This document shows, one piece after another, positions 1 to 9,263 of a stretch of DNA of 64,000 nucleotides. The notes under the pieces are model-generated. The model had not been told where the DNA came from. It did no database searches and saw only the letters and a list, made by a program, of their open reading frames with translations. The stretch lies in contig NZ_BAAAEI010000008.1 in the NCBI RefSeq assembly GCF_039522935.1, positions 67,321 through 131,320 on the forward strand, read 5' to 3'. This DNA comes from Bowmanella denitrificans. GTDB taxonomy: Bacteria > Pseudomonadota > Gammaproteobacteria > Enterobacterales > Alteromonadaceae. The stretch's first letter is position 1. The number at the start of each line of letters is the position of its first letter. Both the position numbers and the translations under genes were made by a program.

Positions 1-990
1 CACCGCCGCCGACATAATCAATTTGACATTCCGCTCATAAAACTCGTCCACCATGGCAATAAAACGCCGGGCAATATCGTCCACTTGCTGCCCCATTTGT
101 TCCACATTGGCCACCAGCACAGTGTGGTAGCAACGACTCAGCTCCATATAGTCAGCCTGGCTGCGGGGACCATCACAGATAGCGCGAAAGTCAATCATCA
201 GCACCCCATCAGCCTCACGCAGACTCTGAATTTTACGTCCTTCCACTTCTATTGGTTGGTGTTGAGTACCTTCTTCCGGTGCCAACTGGATAAAGTATCT
301 GTGCAAATTTTCCGTGGCATCTGTGTCCAGTGGATGATGATAAATTTCTGCTTGTTCGAGAGCCCGAAGCCGGTAATCAGTACCGCTGTCGACATTCACC
401 ACAGCGCAGTGCTGCTTAATCAAATGAATGGCAGGCAGGAACCTGGCCCGCTGCAAACCATTTCGGTACAACTCATCCGGCACAATATTGGAGGTGGCAA
501 CCAGCACGATACCATGACTGAACAGTTCCTCCATCAAGGTACCTAAAATCATCGCATCGGTGATGTCCGACACAAAAAACTCGTCAAAACAGATCACTCT
601 GGCTTCTTTAGCAAAGCGTCTCGCTACGGTTTTCAGGGGATCAGACTGGCCAGCCAGGGCCTTAAGTTCATGATGCACCTTATGCATAAAACGATGAAAG
701 TGAATGCGCATCTTGTGCTCGAACGGTAAGCATTCAAAGAAGGTATCCACCAGATAGGTTTTACCCCGTCCTACCCCGCCCCAAAAATACAGACCTTGAA
801 CCGGGGCAGGTTGACCTCTGCTGAATAGCCCTTTCAAACGCCCCGTCACGCCCTTCTTGGGCTTTTCCACCAACAACTTTTCATACAGTTCCTGCAGATG
901 CCGAACCGCATTCTCCTGCGCAGAATCGGCAAAAAAGTCCGGCGATTGCAGATCCTGCTGGTATTTTTGCCACGGGGTCATAGATAACAT
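1..990 (-). CDS. zapE: Cell division protein ZapE (AFG1-family ATPase), C-terminus cut by window edge
   Basis: AFG1/ZapE family P-loop ATPase. In E. coli ZapE associates with the Z-ring during constriction and under low oxygen. Translated from the minus strand, the protein starts MLSMTPWQKYQQD and shows a Walker A motif (GGVGRGKT) about 80 residues in. A Walker B region follows (RVICFDEFFVSDITDA). The reading frame stays open to base 1, so about 330 residues are present and the C-terminal few dozen are outside the window. The start at 990 was chosen by similarity to the short E. coli N-terminus; an in-frame ATG at 981 is possible. It diverges from zapG, as in E. coli. Identification is secure. 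Confidence 0.95.
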   Translation of the reverse strand, partial: MLSMTPWQKYQQDLQSPDFFADSAQENAVRHLQELYEKLLVEKPKKGVTGRLKGLFSRGQPAPVQGLYFWGGVGRGKTYLVDTFFECLPFEHKMRIHFHRFMHKVHHELKALAGQSDPLKTVARRFAKEARVICFDEFFVSDITDAMILGTLMEELFSHGIVLVATSNIVPDELYRNGLQRARFLPAIHLIKQHCAVVNVDSGTDYRLRALEQAEIYHHPLDTDATENLHRYFIQLAPEEGTQHQPIEVEGRKIQSLREADGVLMIDFRAICDGPRSQADYMELSRCYHTVLVANVEQMGQQVDDIARRFIAMVDEFYERNVKLIMSAAV

Positions 991-1219
991 GTGTCGCGAT
1001 CCACTGATGATGCCAATCGACTCAAATATGTCCCAACGGACGGCCGAATGCTTGAATAAAAATAAACTGGCCGCATAGTTTGCGTAGCGGGTATTATTAA
1101 GTAAAGGGTGTCGGCGGTAAAATCTGCACTTTGATCGCTTGATAGCGGCAAATGCCGTTTTCCACTGCCACCATGTTTGCACGCCGCGTGCTTTTTGTTG
1201 TTTATTTGGGGGAGAGGTT

Positions 1220-1657
1220 ATGGACTGGATAGTAGGACTCTTGCTGCTGGTGTGCGGGGCTGTCATCGGCTTTTTTGCGGCCAGATACAGCCTGAACAAA
1301 TCGGGTGACAAGCAATCCGGTATGGCGATAGAGCAGGACATCAAACGCTTGATGTCAGAGCAGGCCGCTATCCATATCAGTGAATGTCGTCAGATGCTGG
1401 CTACTATCGACCAACAAAGCGAGATGCTTAAGAGCCAGATGGAGAACTATGAGTCTCTGCTGACTCAGGTGGACACTGAACAGGACAAGCCTCAGCTCAA
1501 TTATTTTGGCGAGCAGGCGTCAGCCTATTTGCGCAATCAAAGTAAAAAACAACAACCGGTCAGCCAGACCACAGACTATCAACCCAGGGATTATGCCAAT
1601 GCCGGGACGGGTTTGTTTAAAGGTACCGGTAAAAGCACGTCATCGTCTGCGGACTAA
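1220..1657 (+). CDS. zapG: ZapG/YhcB family (DUF1043) inner-membrane protein
   Basis: Small DUF1043 protein of 145 residues. The family (YhcB/ZapG) is linked to cell division and envelope synthesis at the inner membrane. There is one N-terminal membrane segment (DWIVGLLLLVCGAVIGFFAA). A long, charged, glutamine-rich and probably coiled-coil cytoplasmic part follows, and the tail is low complexity. An open frame extends upstream to 1139, but the ATG at 1220 directly follows a strong GGGGGAGAGG ribosome-binding site and gives the family's normal N-terminus. It lies between the divergent zapE and the co-directional degQ, the same order as in E. coli. Confidence 0.9.
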   Translation: MDWIVGLLLLVCGAVIGFFAARYSLNKSGDKQSGMAIEQDIKRLMSEQAAIHISECRQMLATIDQQSEMLKSQMENYESLLTQVDTEQDKPQLNYFGEQASAYLRNQSKKQQPVSQTTDYQPRDYANAGTGLFKGTGKSTSSSAD

Positions 1658-1736
1658 ATTTGCATTGAACTTTCTACCCGCCCACTGTGTCTGTTGAATA
1701 CTTTTGTCCTTGAATCAGCCTGGAGAAATAGCAGCA

Positions 1737-3110
1737 ATGAAAACAGCCTTTGGACGAAACATCACCAAGGTATTTGCCATCAGTGCACTGGCCATGGCCA
1801 GTGCGTCATTCACTACCAGCGCCGCCATTCCGTTTTTCGGCGACGACGATAAGGTGCCATCATTGGCTCCGATGCTGGAGGAAGTGAAACCCGCAGTCGT
1901 CAGCATCTCGGTGGCTGGCACGCAGGTGTCCAGACAAAGAGTGCCGGAAATGTTCCGCTTCTTTTTTGGCCCCAACGCACCAGATGAGCAAGTGCAGGAA
2001 CGTCCGTTCCGCGGCCTGGGTTCCGGCGTCATTATTGACGCAGACAAAGGCTATATCATCACCAACAACCATGTGGTGGATCAGGCCGATAAAATCACCG
2101 TCACACTGGTTGACGGCCGGGAGCTGGAAGCCAAAAAACTAGGCTCTGACGAGCAAAGCGATATTGCCTTACTGCAGGTCAAGGCCGACAACCTGCATGC
2201 AGTTAAAGTGGCCGATTCAGACCAGCTTCGGGTTGGTGATTTTGTGGTGGCCATAGGTAACCCCTTTGGCCTGACCCAAACAGTTACCTCCGGGATTGTC
2301 AGTGCGCTGGGCCGCAGTGGTCTTAATATCGAAGGTTATGAAGACTTTATTCAAACCGATGCGGCCATCAACCGTGGTAATTCAGGTGGCGCCCTGGTTA
2401 ACCTGCGCGGCGAACTGGTGGGGATCAATACCGCCATTTACGGCCCCAACGGCGGCAACGTCGGGATTGGTTTTGCCATTCCTTCCAATATGATGAAGAA
2501 CCTGTCTGATCAGTTAATTGAATTTGGTGAAATTCGCCGCGGTCTGCTGGGCATTCTTGGTGGCGACCTGGATTCCGAACTAGCCAAGGCCATGGACCTG
2601 GATGTACACCAAGGTGCATTTGTACGCGAAGTGAATGCCGGTTCAGCGGCGGAAAAAGGCGGTATTGAACCGGGTGATATTATTTTGTCCATTGATGGCA
2701 AGGATATCCGCAGCTTCACCGAACTGCGCGCTAAAATAGGCACATTAGGCGCTGGAAGCAAGGTGAAACTAGGGCTGCTGCGCGATGGTAAACGCAAGAA
2801 TGTGGAAGTCACCCTGGGTGATTACACCTCTGCTAATGTCGCCGCCAGTGAAATTCACCCCTTCCTTGAAGGTGCGAATCTGTCCGATGGTAAAACGGAA
2901 GACGGTATCAATGGTGTGTTAGTCTCAGATATCGCCAGTCGTTCGCCTGCTGAAAGGCTGGGATTACAGAATGGCGATGTAATAGTAGGCATCAACCGCC
3001 AACGTATTCAGAATGTCAGTGAGTTGCGCAGTTACCTGCGTGACAATGAAGGCGTGGTAGCCCTGAATATCAAGCGAGGTAAGAGCTCGCTCTATCTGGT
3101 GATTCGTTAA
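1737..3110 (+). CDS. degQ: Periplasmic serine endoprotease DegQ (Do/HtrA family)
   Basis: HtrA-family protease/chaperone that degrades or refolds damaged periplasmic proteins. The 457-residue precursor has a signal peptide ending near residue 30 (TTSAA). The trypsin-like domain has the full catalytic triad: His112 (NNHVV), Asp142 (SDIALL) and Ser216 (GNSGGAL). Two C-terminal PDZ domains follow (about 265-355 and 370-457). The frame is open from a TTG at 1704, but the ATG at 1737 follows a GGAG site and begins the signal peptide properly. It could be called DegP. The absence of a long Q-linker and its position beside degS favour DegQ. A rho-independent terminator follows. Confidence 0.93.
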   Translation: MKTAFGRNITKVFAISALAMASASFTTSAAIPFFGDDDKVPSLAPMLEEVKPAVVSISVAGTQVSRQRVPEMFRFFFGPNAPDEQVQERPFRGLGSGVIIDADKGYIITNNHVVDQADKITVTLVDGRELEAKKLGSDEQSDIALLQVKADNLHAVKVADSDQLRVGDFVVAIGNPFGLTQTVTSGIVSALGRSGLNIEGYEDFIQTDAAINRGNSGGALVNLRGELVGINTAIYGPNGGNVGIGFAIPSNMMKNLSDQLIEFGEIRRGLLGILGGDLDSELAKAMDLDVHQGAFVREVNAGSAAEKGGIEPGDIILSIDGKDIRSFTELRAKIGTLGAGSKVKLGLLRDGKRKNVEVTLGDYTSANVAASEIHPFLEGANLSDGKTEDGINGVLVSDIASRSPAERLGLQNGDVIVGINRQRIQNVSELRSYLRDNEGVVALNIKRGKSSLYLVIR

Positions 3111-3130
3111 TTCGCACCAGATTGCCACCA

Positions 3131-3157
3131 AAAGGCTGCCTCCCGGCAGCCTTTTTT
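3131..3157 (+). terminator. Rho-independent terminator after degQ
   Basis: A ten-base GC-rich stem (AAAGGCTGCC / GGCAGCCTTT) with a four-base loop, followed by a run of T, lies 20 bases past the degQ stop. It suggests degQ and degS are transcribed separately. Confidence 0.85.
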
Positions 3158-3263
3158 CTGTCATAACAGTATCTTGCTTATTACTCAGTGCTGCGCCTTG
3201 ATACTGTCATCCACTGCATGACAATGCTATCCTCTGGGCAGTTTTGAATCATCATCAGCGCCC

Positions 3264-4364
3264 GTGAAAAATTCAAGTTGGCTCGTTTTCTTGATTAAGT
3301 CCATATTGCTGGGCATTTTTGTTGCAGGCATTCTGCTGCTGGCTATGCCAGAGTTACGCAACAATGCAGGCCTAAGCTTCAACCTGTTTCAAAGTGCAGG
3401 AAGTAAGCCCCCGCCATTGAGTTTTGCCGAGGCCATAGGCAAAGCCGCGCCTGCCGTAGTAAATATTTACAGCACCAGCTACGACACCAGGCCACTGTAT
3501 TATCGCCGCCAGCCTATTGAACGCACCAGTTTGGGCTCAGGTGTGATTATGACGTTTAACGGCCATATCCTGACCTGCTACCACGTAATTAAAGATGCTG
3601 AACGCATTAATGTGATGTTACAGGATGGCCGTATACTTGAAGCCTCCTTAGTGGGACAGGACCCCCACACAGATTTGGCAGTACTGAAAGTAACAGACGA
3701 AAATCTGCCGGTTATCCCCCAGAGCGAACAGTACAACACCCGGGTTGGTGACTTGGTATTAGCTATTGGTAATCCCTACAACCTTGGTCAAACCATTACC
3801 CAGGGCATTATCAGCGCCACTGGCCGTGGTGGACTGAGTAACTATGTCAGTAACGCCAACTACGCCGATTTTATCCAGATGGATGCGGTACTGAATGAAG
3901 GCAACTCCGGTGGCGCACTGGTGGACAGCAACGGCACATTAGTGGGCATCAATAATGCCAATTTCAAAACCCTGGATCGCAACCGCCGCATAAAGGATGT
4001 GGCCGGCATATTCTTTGCTGTGCCTTATGCACTGGCCAAACGGGTTATGGACGATATTATTGCCCATGGCCGGGTGATCAGAGGCTATCTGGGCATTAGC
4101 GGTGCGGAAATTATCAGTGACGCCGGCATTCTGGTCACCGGTGTGGACCCTTTAGGTCCGGCGGCGCGCTACGGTATCCGTACTGGCGACATTCTGGTAA
4201 AAATTGACGGCAAGCCCATCGAAAGTACCTTTAAAACCCTGGATCAGGTTGCAGAAACCGCCCCTGGCTCCGAGTTAACCTTTGAACTTCTGCGAGAGGA
4301 CGAAGACAAAAAGCGCACCACCGTCAGCGTTACCGTGAAAGTATCTGAATTAACCAGTAGTTAG
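3264..4364 (+). CDS. degS: Membrane-anchored site-1 protease DegS
   Basis: Regulatory serine protease that senses misfolded outer-membrane proteins through its PDZ domain and cuts the anti-sigma factor RseA, which starts the sigma-E response. The 366-residue protein has an uncleaved N-terminal membrane anchor (residues 6-28). The protease domain has His107 (CYHVIK), Asp137 (HTDLAV) and Ser215 (GNSGGAL). One PDZ domain follows (about 270-360), against two in DegQ, and this separates the paralogues. The start is GTG. It converges on murA across a shared terminator. Membership of the sigma-E pathway is family knowledge; rseA is not in this window. Confidence 0.93.
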   Translation: MKNSSWLVFLIKSILLGIFVAGILLLAMPELRNNAGLSFNLFQSAGSKPPPLSFAEAIGKAAPAVVNIYSTSYDTRPLYYRRQPIERTSLGSGVIMTFNGHILTCYHVIKDAERINVMLQDGRILEASLVGQDPHTDLAVLKVTDENLPVIPQSEQYNTRVGDLVLAIGNPYNLGQTITQGIISATGRGGLSNYVSNANYADFIQMDAVLNEGNSGGALVDSNGTLVGINNANFKTLDRNRRIKDVAGIFFAVPYALAKRVMDDIIAHGRVIRGYLGISGAEIISDAGILVTGVDPLGPAARYGIRTGDILVKIDGKPIESTFKTLDQVAETAPGSELTFELLREDEDKKRTTVSVTVKVSELTSS

Positions 4365-4375
4365 ACCCAAACAAA

Positions 4376-4396
4376 AAAGGCCGCAATGCGGCCTTT
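4376..4396. terminator. Bidirectional terminator between degS and murA
   Basis: A perfect nine-base stem (AAAGGCCGC / GCGGCCTTT) with a three-base loop lies between two convergent stop codons. A-runs and T-runs on either side allow it to work for degS on the plus strand and, more weakly, for murA on the minus strand. Confidence 0.8.
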
Positions 4397-4415
4397 CTAG
4401 TCAGGTTATGTGGGG

Positions 4416-5672
4416 TCACTTAACCCGTTCAATTTTAGCGCCCACACCACCCAGCTTAACTTCAATTTTCTCGTAACCACGATCCAAATGATAAATCCGG
4501 TCAACCAGAGTTTCGCCCTTGGCCACCAGGCCGGCAATCACCAGGCTGGCAGAAGCACGTAGATCGGTGGCCATCACCTGCGCCCCCTTGAGTTTTGAAC
4601 CACCGCGACACACTGCGCTGTTGGCTTCCAAATCAATCTTAGCGCCCATGCGTTGCAGTTCAGGAACATGCATAAAGCGGTTTTCAAAAATAGTCTCAGT
4701 TACCACGCCAGTGCCACTGGCGACACAGTTAAGCGCCACAAACTGAGCCTGCATGTCGGTAGGAAACCCAGGATGCGGAGCGGTTTTTATATTAACGCTC
4801 TTAGGTGACTTGCCTTGCATATCCAGTTCAATCCAATCATCACCTACAGTGATAGTGGCGCCGGCTTCCTTTAATTTACTCAGTACGGCTTCCAGGGTAT
4901 CTGGCGCAGCCTGTTCACAACGAATCTGTCCACCAGTTGCTGCCGCAGCAACCAAGAAGGTGCCTGTCTCGATGCGGTCCGGTAATACCCTATGATGGCA
5001 ACCATTGAGTGACGCCACGCCCTGGATTTGGATTTTATCGGTTCCTGCACCGCTGACATTGGCCCCCATACTGTTCAGGCAGTTAGCCAGGTCAACAATT
5101 TCAGGTTCACGTGCGGCGTTTTCCAGAATAGTGGTGCCTTCGGCAAGCACGGCCGCCATCATCAGATTCTCTGTTGCGCCGACACTGACCATATCCATAA
5201 AAATGTTAGCGCCTTGCAGACGACCTTCCACCTCAGCGGTTATGTATCCGGCATCCACTTCAATTTTGGCGCCCATTTGCTCAAGGCCGCTAAGATGCAG
5301 ATTCACCGGCCTGGCGCCAATGGCACATCCACCGGGTAAGGACACCTGCGCCCGTCCAAATTTTGCCAATAGCGGCCCCAGCACCAAAATCGAAGCGCGC
5401 ATGGTTTTAACCAGTTCATAAGGCGCAATAAGATTGGTAATTTCACTGGCATCAATGCTGACAGTGTCTTCTGTATGGCTTACCCTGGCACCTAATTGTT
5501 CCAACAAGGCCAGCGTCGTTTTGATATCACGTAGCGCAGGCACATTGGTAAAAATACAGGGCTGGTCAGTTAACAAGCCAGCCATCAACAGGGGTAAAGC
5601 GGCATTTTTCGCACCTGAAATGCGCACCGAACCGCTTAGCGGTCCATTTCCTTTGATTAGTAATTTATCCAC
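4416..5672 (-). CDS. murA: UDP-N-acetylglucosamine 1-carboxyvinyltransferase MurA
   Basis: First committed step of peptidoglycan synthesis in the cytoplasm: transfer of enolpyruvate from PEP to UDP-GlcNAc. The 418-residue length is normal for the family. The N-terminal AKNAAL substrate-binding motif (about 21-26) is present. The catalytic loop cysteine is Cys116, within PGGCAIGARP. This is the residue attacked by fosfomycin, and here it is Cys, not the Asp seen in naturally resistant lineages. It follows ibaG by 3 bases and is the last gene of the mla-ibaG-murA minus-strand run. Confidence 0.97.
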   Translation of the reverse strand: MDKLLIKGNGPLSGSVRISGAKNAALPLLMAGLLTDQPCIFTNVPALRDIKTTLALLEQLGARVSHTEDTVSIDASEITNLIAPYELVKTMRASILVLGPLLAKFGRAQVSLPGGCAIGARPVNLHLSGLEQMGAKIEVDAGYITAEVEGRLQGANIFMDMVSVGATENLMMAAVLAEGTTILENAAREPEIVDLANCLNSMGANVSGAGTDKIQIQGVASLNGCHHRVLPDRIETGTFLVAAAATGGQIRCEQAAPDTLEAVLSKLKEAGATITVGDDWIELDMQGKSPKSVNIKTAPHPGFPTDMQAQFVALNCVASGTGVVTETIFENRFMHVPELQRMGAKIDLEANSAVCRGGSKLKGAQVMATDLRASASLVIAGLVAKGETLVDRIYHLDRGYEKIEVKLGGVGAKIERVK

Positions 5673-5675
5673 TAA

Positions 5676-5933
5676 TTACTCCGGCATAATAAATTTGCGT
5701 TCACGCTGCCACTCTTCGGGCGTAAAAGCTTTAATGGAAAGGGCGTGAACTGTGCCATCGGCAATCAGGGCAGAAAGGGGGCCGTAGACCATCTGTTGTT
5801 TCTTGACCCGGCTGACGCCGTCAAACACAGTGGATACCGCAATTACCTGGAAATGGGAGCCTTCTCCCTTTACATACAATTCACTCAGTTCCAGGGCATC
5901 TCTGAGTAATTGTTCGATTTGATTGATTGGCAT
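5676..5933 (-). CDS. ibaG: BolA-family protein IbaG
   Basis: BolA/IbaG family protein of 85 residues. These small proteins partner monothiol glutaredoxins in iron-sulfur handling, and IbaG is linked to acid stress. The single BolA-like alpha/beta domain fills the protein, including the DGTVHALSIKAFTPEEW region. It sits between mlaB and murA, the place ibaG occupies in E. coli, which supports the name over BolA itself. Confidence 0.9.
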   Translation of the reverse strand: MPINQIEQLLRDALELSELYVKGEGSHFQVIAVSTVFDGVSRVKKQQMVYGPLSALIADGTVHALSIKAFTPEEWQRERKFIMPE

Positions 5934-5965
5934 GACGAGAACTTCCAGCCTGTGACACAGGCTGG

Positions 5966-6265
5966 TTATTGTAACGGCAAAAGTGATTCCACGTCGCTGA
6001 TTTTTGCTAACTTGCGTAAAGTAACTGGCAAGTTATGCAACTGCACCTCGACTTTCTGTTTATGTGCCTCTCCCACCAGTTGCACCAACCAGGCCAGGCC
6101 AGCCATGTCTGACTGCTGAATCCCGGCCAAATCCAGCACCAGACTGTTATGTTTCCATAGCTGCTGACACGCAGATGCCAGGCCCATCACATGGTCACGG
6201 GTGAGACTGCCGCTCAAATCAAACTGACCCGGCTGTGATTGGGCCCTGAGGCTCAGCCCGCTCAT
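5966..6265 (-). CDS. mlaB: MlaB, STAS-domain subunit of the phospholipid ABC transporter
   Basis: Small cytoplasmic STAS protein of 99 residues that binds MlaF and supports assembly and ATPase activity of the MlaFEDB complex. The STAS fold is visible: FDLSGSLT near the start, LVLDLAGIQQSDMAGLAWL in the middle with the conserved serine, then HNLPVTLRKLAKIS. Its start overlaps the mlaC stop by 4 bases, indicating translational coupling. Confidence 0.88.
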   Translation of the reverse strand: MSGLSLRAQSQPGQFDLSGSLTRDHVMGLASACQQLWKHNSLVLDLAGIQQSDMAGLAWLVQLVGEAHKQKVEVQLHNLPVTLRKLAKISDVESLLPLQ

Positions 6266-6915
6266 GCGTTATCCTTGGCCACTTTTTGCAGGTTAATCGG
6301 CTGAGCATTTTTCTCTTTCATCAGTTTAATCACCGCATCAATGCCATCCTGACGAATAATGCCTTCCAGTTCACTTTGCTTACTGGACAACATACTGATG
6401 CCTTCTGCCACCATGTCATAGGCTTTCCATTGCTCGGTGTTGTTACTCTTACGCACTTTAAAGGCCAGCTTGATGTCAGGTCTGCCAGGCTCTTTGATCA
6501 ATGCCCGTACTGTTACCACCCGGTCTTCGTCCAGTTCACCACGGTTTGGCTCAAACTCCACCGTCTGGTTGTCATATTGTGCTAGTGCCAGTGCATAAGT
6601 TGTGACCAGATAATCACGAAACACTTGTACATACTCAGGAATGCGCTCACGAGGCACCGATTTAAAATGCTTACCTAAGACTTTAAGGGCAGCAAACTTA
6701 TAATCGATATAAGGCAACAGCTCCTGCTCCATAATCTGGCGCAGCAGTTCAGGGTTAGCCTGAATGTCCCCTCTTTCCCCTTTTATACGATCAAACGTCT
6801 TAGTCGCCACAGTAGACAACAATTGATAGGGATCATCCGACTCCTGGGCCACGACCTGACAGGATACTACCATTGCCGCAACGGCGAACCAGGACAGTAG
6901 TTTCTTAACTAACAT
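6262..6915 (-). CDS. mlaC: MlaC, periplasmic phospholipid shuttle protein
   Basis: Tgt2/MlaC family soluble carrier that moves phospholipid between the outer-membrane MlaA complex and the MlaD ring. It has 217 residues with an N-terminal signal peptide (LLSWFAVAAMVVSCQVVAQ). The family region PYIDYKFAALKVLGKHFKS is near residue 75. The frame is open from a GTG at 6927, but that codon lies within the GGAGAG ribosome-binding site serving the ATG at 6915, so the shorter start is preferred. It lies between mlaD and mlaB. Confidence 0.93.
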   Translation of the reverse strand: MLVKKLLSWFAVAAMVVSCQVVAQESDDPYQLLSTVATKTFDRIKGERGDIQANPELLRQIMEQELLPYIDYKFAALKVLGKHFKSVPRERIPEYVQVFRDYLVTTYALALAQYDNQTVEFEPNRGELDEDRVVTVRALIKEPGRPDIKLAFKVRKSNNTEQWKAYDMVAEGISMLSSKQSELEGIIRQDGIDAVIKLMKEKNAQPINLQKVAKDNA

Positions 6916-6947
6916 ATTTCTCTCCACGCAAACTAGAATTCTTGGCC

Positions 6948-7415
6948 TCAGTCATTATTGCGACTGAACAGGAACTGGCCGATCAAATCTTCAAGAACCA
7001 GAGCCGACTTAGTGTCTTCAATATACTGGCCCGGTTTCAGGACATCGTTCTCATCCAGCATAAAACCTGGCTGTAGCCCTACATACTGCTCTCCAAGCAG
7101 CCCAGAAGTAAGAATAGACACTGAACTGGTCTGCGGAAACTTGTCGAATTCCTTACCTATGATCAATGTCACAACAGGAGTAAAATCATCATCATCCAGG
7201 CTGATATTACCTACCCTGCCAATGACCACCCCACCGACTTTTACCGGTGAGCGCACTTTCAACCCACCGATATTGTCAAACTTGGCCTTGAGTATATAGG
7301 TTTCACCATTGCCACTCAGGCCTCGGTCCGCCACTTTCAGGGCCAGCATGATGAGCGCAGCGGCAGCCAATGCCACAAACAACCCAACAAGTACTTCAAT
7401 CTTTCTCGAATTCAT
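6948..7415 (-). CDS. mlaD: MlaD, MCE-domain subunit of the phospholipid ABC transporter
   Basis: MCE-family protein of 155 residues. MlaD forms a periplasmic hexameric ring anchored in the inner membrane and hands lipid to or from MlaC. It has one N-terminal membrane segment (EVLVGLFVALAAAALIMLAL), then a single MCE domain including GLKVRSPVKVGGVVIGRV and the loop LTSGLLGEQYVGLQPG. Start chosen at MNSRKIEV, the family N-terminus, rather than the upstream in-frame codon at 7442, which would overlap mlaE. Confidence 0.93.
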   Translation of the reverse strand: MNSRKIEVLVGLFVALAAAALIMLALKVADRGLSGNGETYILKAKFDNIGGLKVRSPVKVGGVVIGRVGNISLDDDDFTPVVTLIIGKEFDKFPQTSSVSILTSGLLGEQYVGLQPGFMLDENDVLKPGQYIEDTKSALVLEDLIGQFLFSRNND

Positions 7416-7428
7416 TGCCAACCCCCTG

Positions 7429-8208
7429 TCAATGCGTACCAAACATTAATGCTGTCAAAACAAAATCCAATCCCAGTACCGCCAGTGATGAATACACCAC
7501 TGTCTGGGTGGTCGCCTGGCTAATGCCTTCGGACGTAGGCACAGAGTCATAACCTCTAAACACTGCTATCCAGGTCACCACAAAGGCAAACACCAGGCTC
7601 TTTATCACGCCATTCATAATATCTTCGTCAAATTCTACCGCCGCCTGCATCACTGACCAGTAACTACCGGAATCCACCCCTAACCAGTCAACACCCACGA
7701 CCTGGCCCCCCAGTATCCCCACGGCACTGAAGATAATGGCCAACATGGGCATAGAAATCACACCCGCCCACAATCTGGGCGCGATAATGCGTCTGAGCGG
7801 ATCTACCGCCATCATTTCCAGGCTGCTTAGTTGTTCGGTGGCTTTCATTAAGCCAATTTCAGCGGTCAGGGCGGATCCGGCCCGCCCAGCGAATAGCAAC
7901 GCCGTTACCACGGGCCCCAACTCGCGCAACAATGACAACGCCACCATCGGCCCCAGGCTTTCCTCTGCACCGTAATCTACCAACACGGTATACGCCTGCA
8001 GTGCCAGTACCATACCGATAAAGGCGCCAGACACGATAATGATCAGCAGCGACTGCACACCAACTACATACATTTGCCTGATAGTCAGTGGGATATTTTT
8101 AAGCTGCGGCCTGGCAACCAGCGCGCCCACTAACAAATAAGCTGCCCGACCTAACCCTGCTAAGCCCTGCAAAGTAGACCTGCCAAGGCGTGCAAACCAT
8201 TCCATCAA
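7429..8208 (-). CDS. mlaE: MlaE, permease subunit of the phospholipid ABC transporter
   Basis: MlaE/permease family integral membrane protein of 259 residues that forms the transmembrane core of MlaFEDB. About five to six hydrophobic segments are visible. The conserved ELGPVVTALLFAGRAGSALTAEIG-type region contains the ABC-contacting coupling segment (about residues 115-140). Its start overlaps the mlaF stop by 4 bases. Function follows from family and operon. Confidence 0.94.
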   Translation of the reverse strand: MMEWFARLGRSTLQGLAGLGRAAYLLVGALVARPQLKNIPLTIRQMYVVGVQSLLIIIVSGAFIGMVLALQAYTVLVDYGAEESLGPMVALSLLRELGPVVTALLFAGRAGSALTAEIGLMKATEQLSSLEMMAVDPLRRIIAPRLWAGVISMPMLAIIFSAVGILGGQVVGVDWLGVDSGSYWSVMQAAVEFDEDIMNGVIKSLVFAFVVTWIAVFRGYDSVPTSEGISQATTQTVVYSSLAVLGLDFVLTALMFGTH

Positions 8209-9014
8209 TAATTCTCCAACAACTGCTGCGCAATGTTCTCGGCAGGATAATGAAAAGGCACGGGTCCATCGGCACGTCCAAGCAGGAACTGCTGAACCAG
8301 AGGTGACTGATGGGAACGGATTTGTTCTGGCGTACCTTCACCAATAATCTGTTTGTCCGCCAGAATGTAGACATAGTCAGCAATAGACATCACTTCCGTG
8401 ACATCATGAGTAACCACCACGCTCGTCAGACTCAGGGCGTCATTCAGTTCTTTAATTAACTTCACCAACACGCCCATAGAAATAGGATCCTGACCAGCGA
8501 ATGGCTCGTCATACATAATCAGTTCAGGGTCTAAAGCAATAGCCCTGGCCAGTGCAGCACGCCTCGCCATGCCGCCGGAAAGCTCGCTGGGCATCATTGC
8601 GGCGGCACCGCGTAACCCAACTGCCTGCAATTTCATCAGTACCAGTAAACGAATTAATTGTTCAGAAAGGTTTGTATGCTCACGAAGTGGGTAGGCAACA
8701 TTGTCAAACACTGAGATATCAGTAAACAGGGCACCACTTTGAAACAACATGCTCATTTGTCGGCGTACCTCAAACAAGCGTTTACGTCCCATACCGGGAA
8801 TCGATTCACCTTTAAAGCGAATATCACCGCTATCCGGACGCAGCTGACCACCAATTAGCTTAAGCAGTGTGGTTTTACCTATACCGCTGGGGCCCATAAT
8901 GGCGGTGGTTTTACCCTTTCTCAGACGAAGGGAAATATCCTGGTAAATCAACCGATCACCGCGGGAGAACGTCAGGTTATCTACACTTACCAAGTCTTCC
9001 ATTTCCACATCCAT
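8205..9014 (-). CDS. mlaF: MlaF, ATPase subunit of the phospholipid ABC transporter
   Basis: ABC ATPase of 269 residues powering the Mla phospholipid system. Walker A is GPSGIGKTT, the signature is LSGGMARRAALARA, Walker B is LIMYDEPFAGQDP, and a switch histidine follows in VVTHDVTEV. It is first in the operon mlaFEDCB-ibaG-murA. Two in-frame ATGs four codons apart (9014 and 9002) are possible starts and neither has a clear Shine-Dalgarno site; the longer is given. Confidence 0.95.
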   Translation of the reverse strand: MDVEMEDLVSVDNLTFSRGDRLIYQDISLRLRKGKTTAIMGPSGIGKTTLLKLIGGQLRPDSGDIRFKGESIPGMGRKRLFEVRRQMSMLFQSGALFTDISVFDNVAYPLREHTNLSEQLIRLLVLMKLQAVGLRGAAAMMPSELSGGMARRAALARAIALDPELIMYDEPFAGQDPISMGVLVKLIKELNDALSLTSVVVTHDVTEVMSIADYVYILADKQIIGEGTPEQIRSHQSPLVQQFLLGRADGPVPFHYPAENIAQQLLENY

Positions 9015-9263
9015 CTAACAAAATACCACTCTTGGGCGCACCAGAGTGGGGGTATTGTAATGTTTTTCAAGAAACTGCAACAAAGTTAAAAAGTAATAAG
9101 TTGTGTTCTAAATGTTCGAATTTTGTCTGACCAGGCCTGGTTAACCCCTATCTGGCCTGGATCTGTCGAATTGTAAACGGTACAGTTTACTTTCGCAAAT
9201 CCATGATGCGCACTGATAGGCAAAAGGCTTGGATTTTGCGACAATCGCCACAAGGTCAACGAT
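9015..9263. promoter_or_regulatory. Divergent mlaF/yrbG promoter region with palindromes
   Basis: The 249-base gap must hold the promoters for the mla operon on one side and the yrbG-kdsC-lpt genes on the other. It contains a perfect ten-base palindrome CCAGGCCTGG (9131-9140) and an inverted repeat GTAAAC-6-GTTTAC (9173-9190). No -35/-10 boxes were convincing enough to place. Which protein binds, if any, is unknown. Confidence 0.45.

Noticed and set aside
857..1078. A plus-strand small gene at the zapE start
   Set aside because: It is antisense to zapE and shows no protein features.
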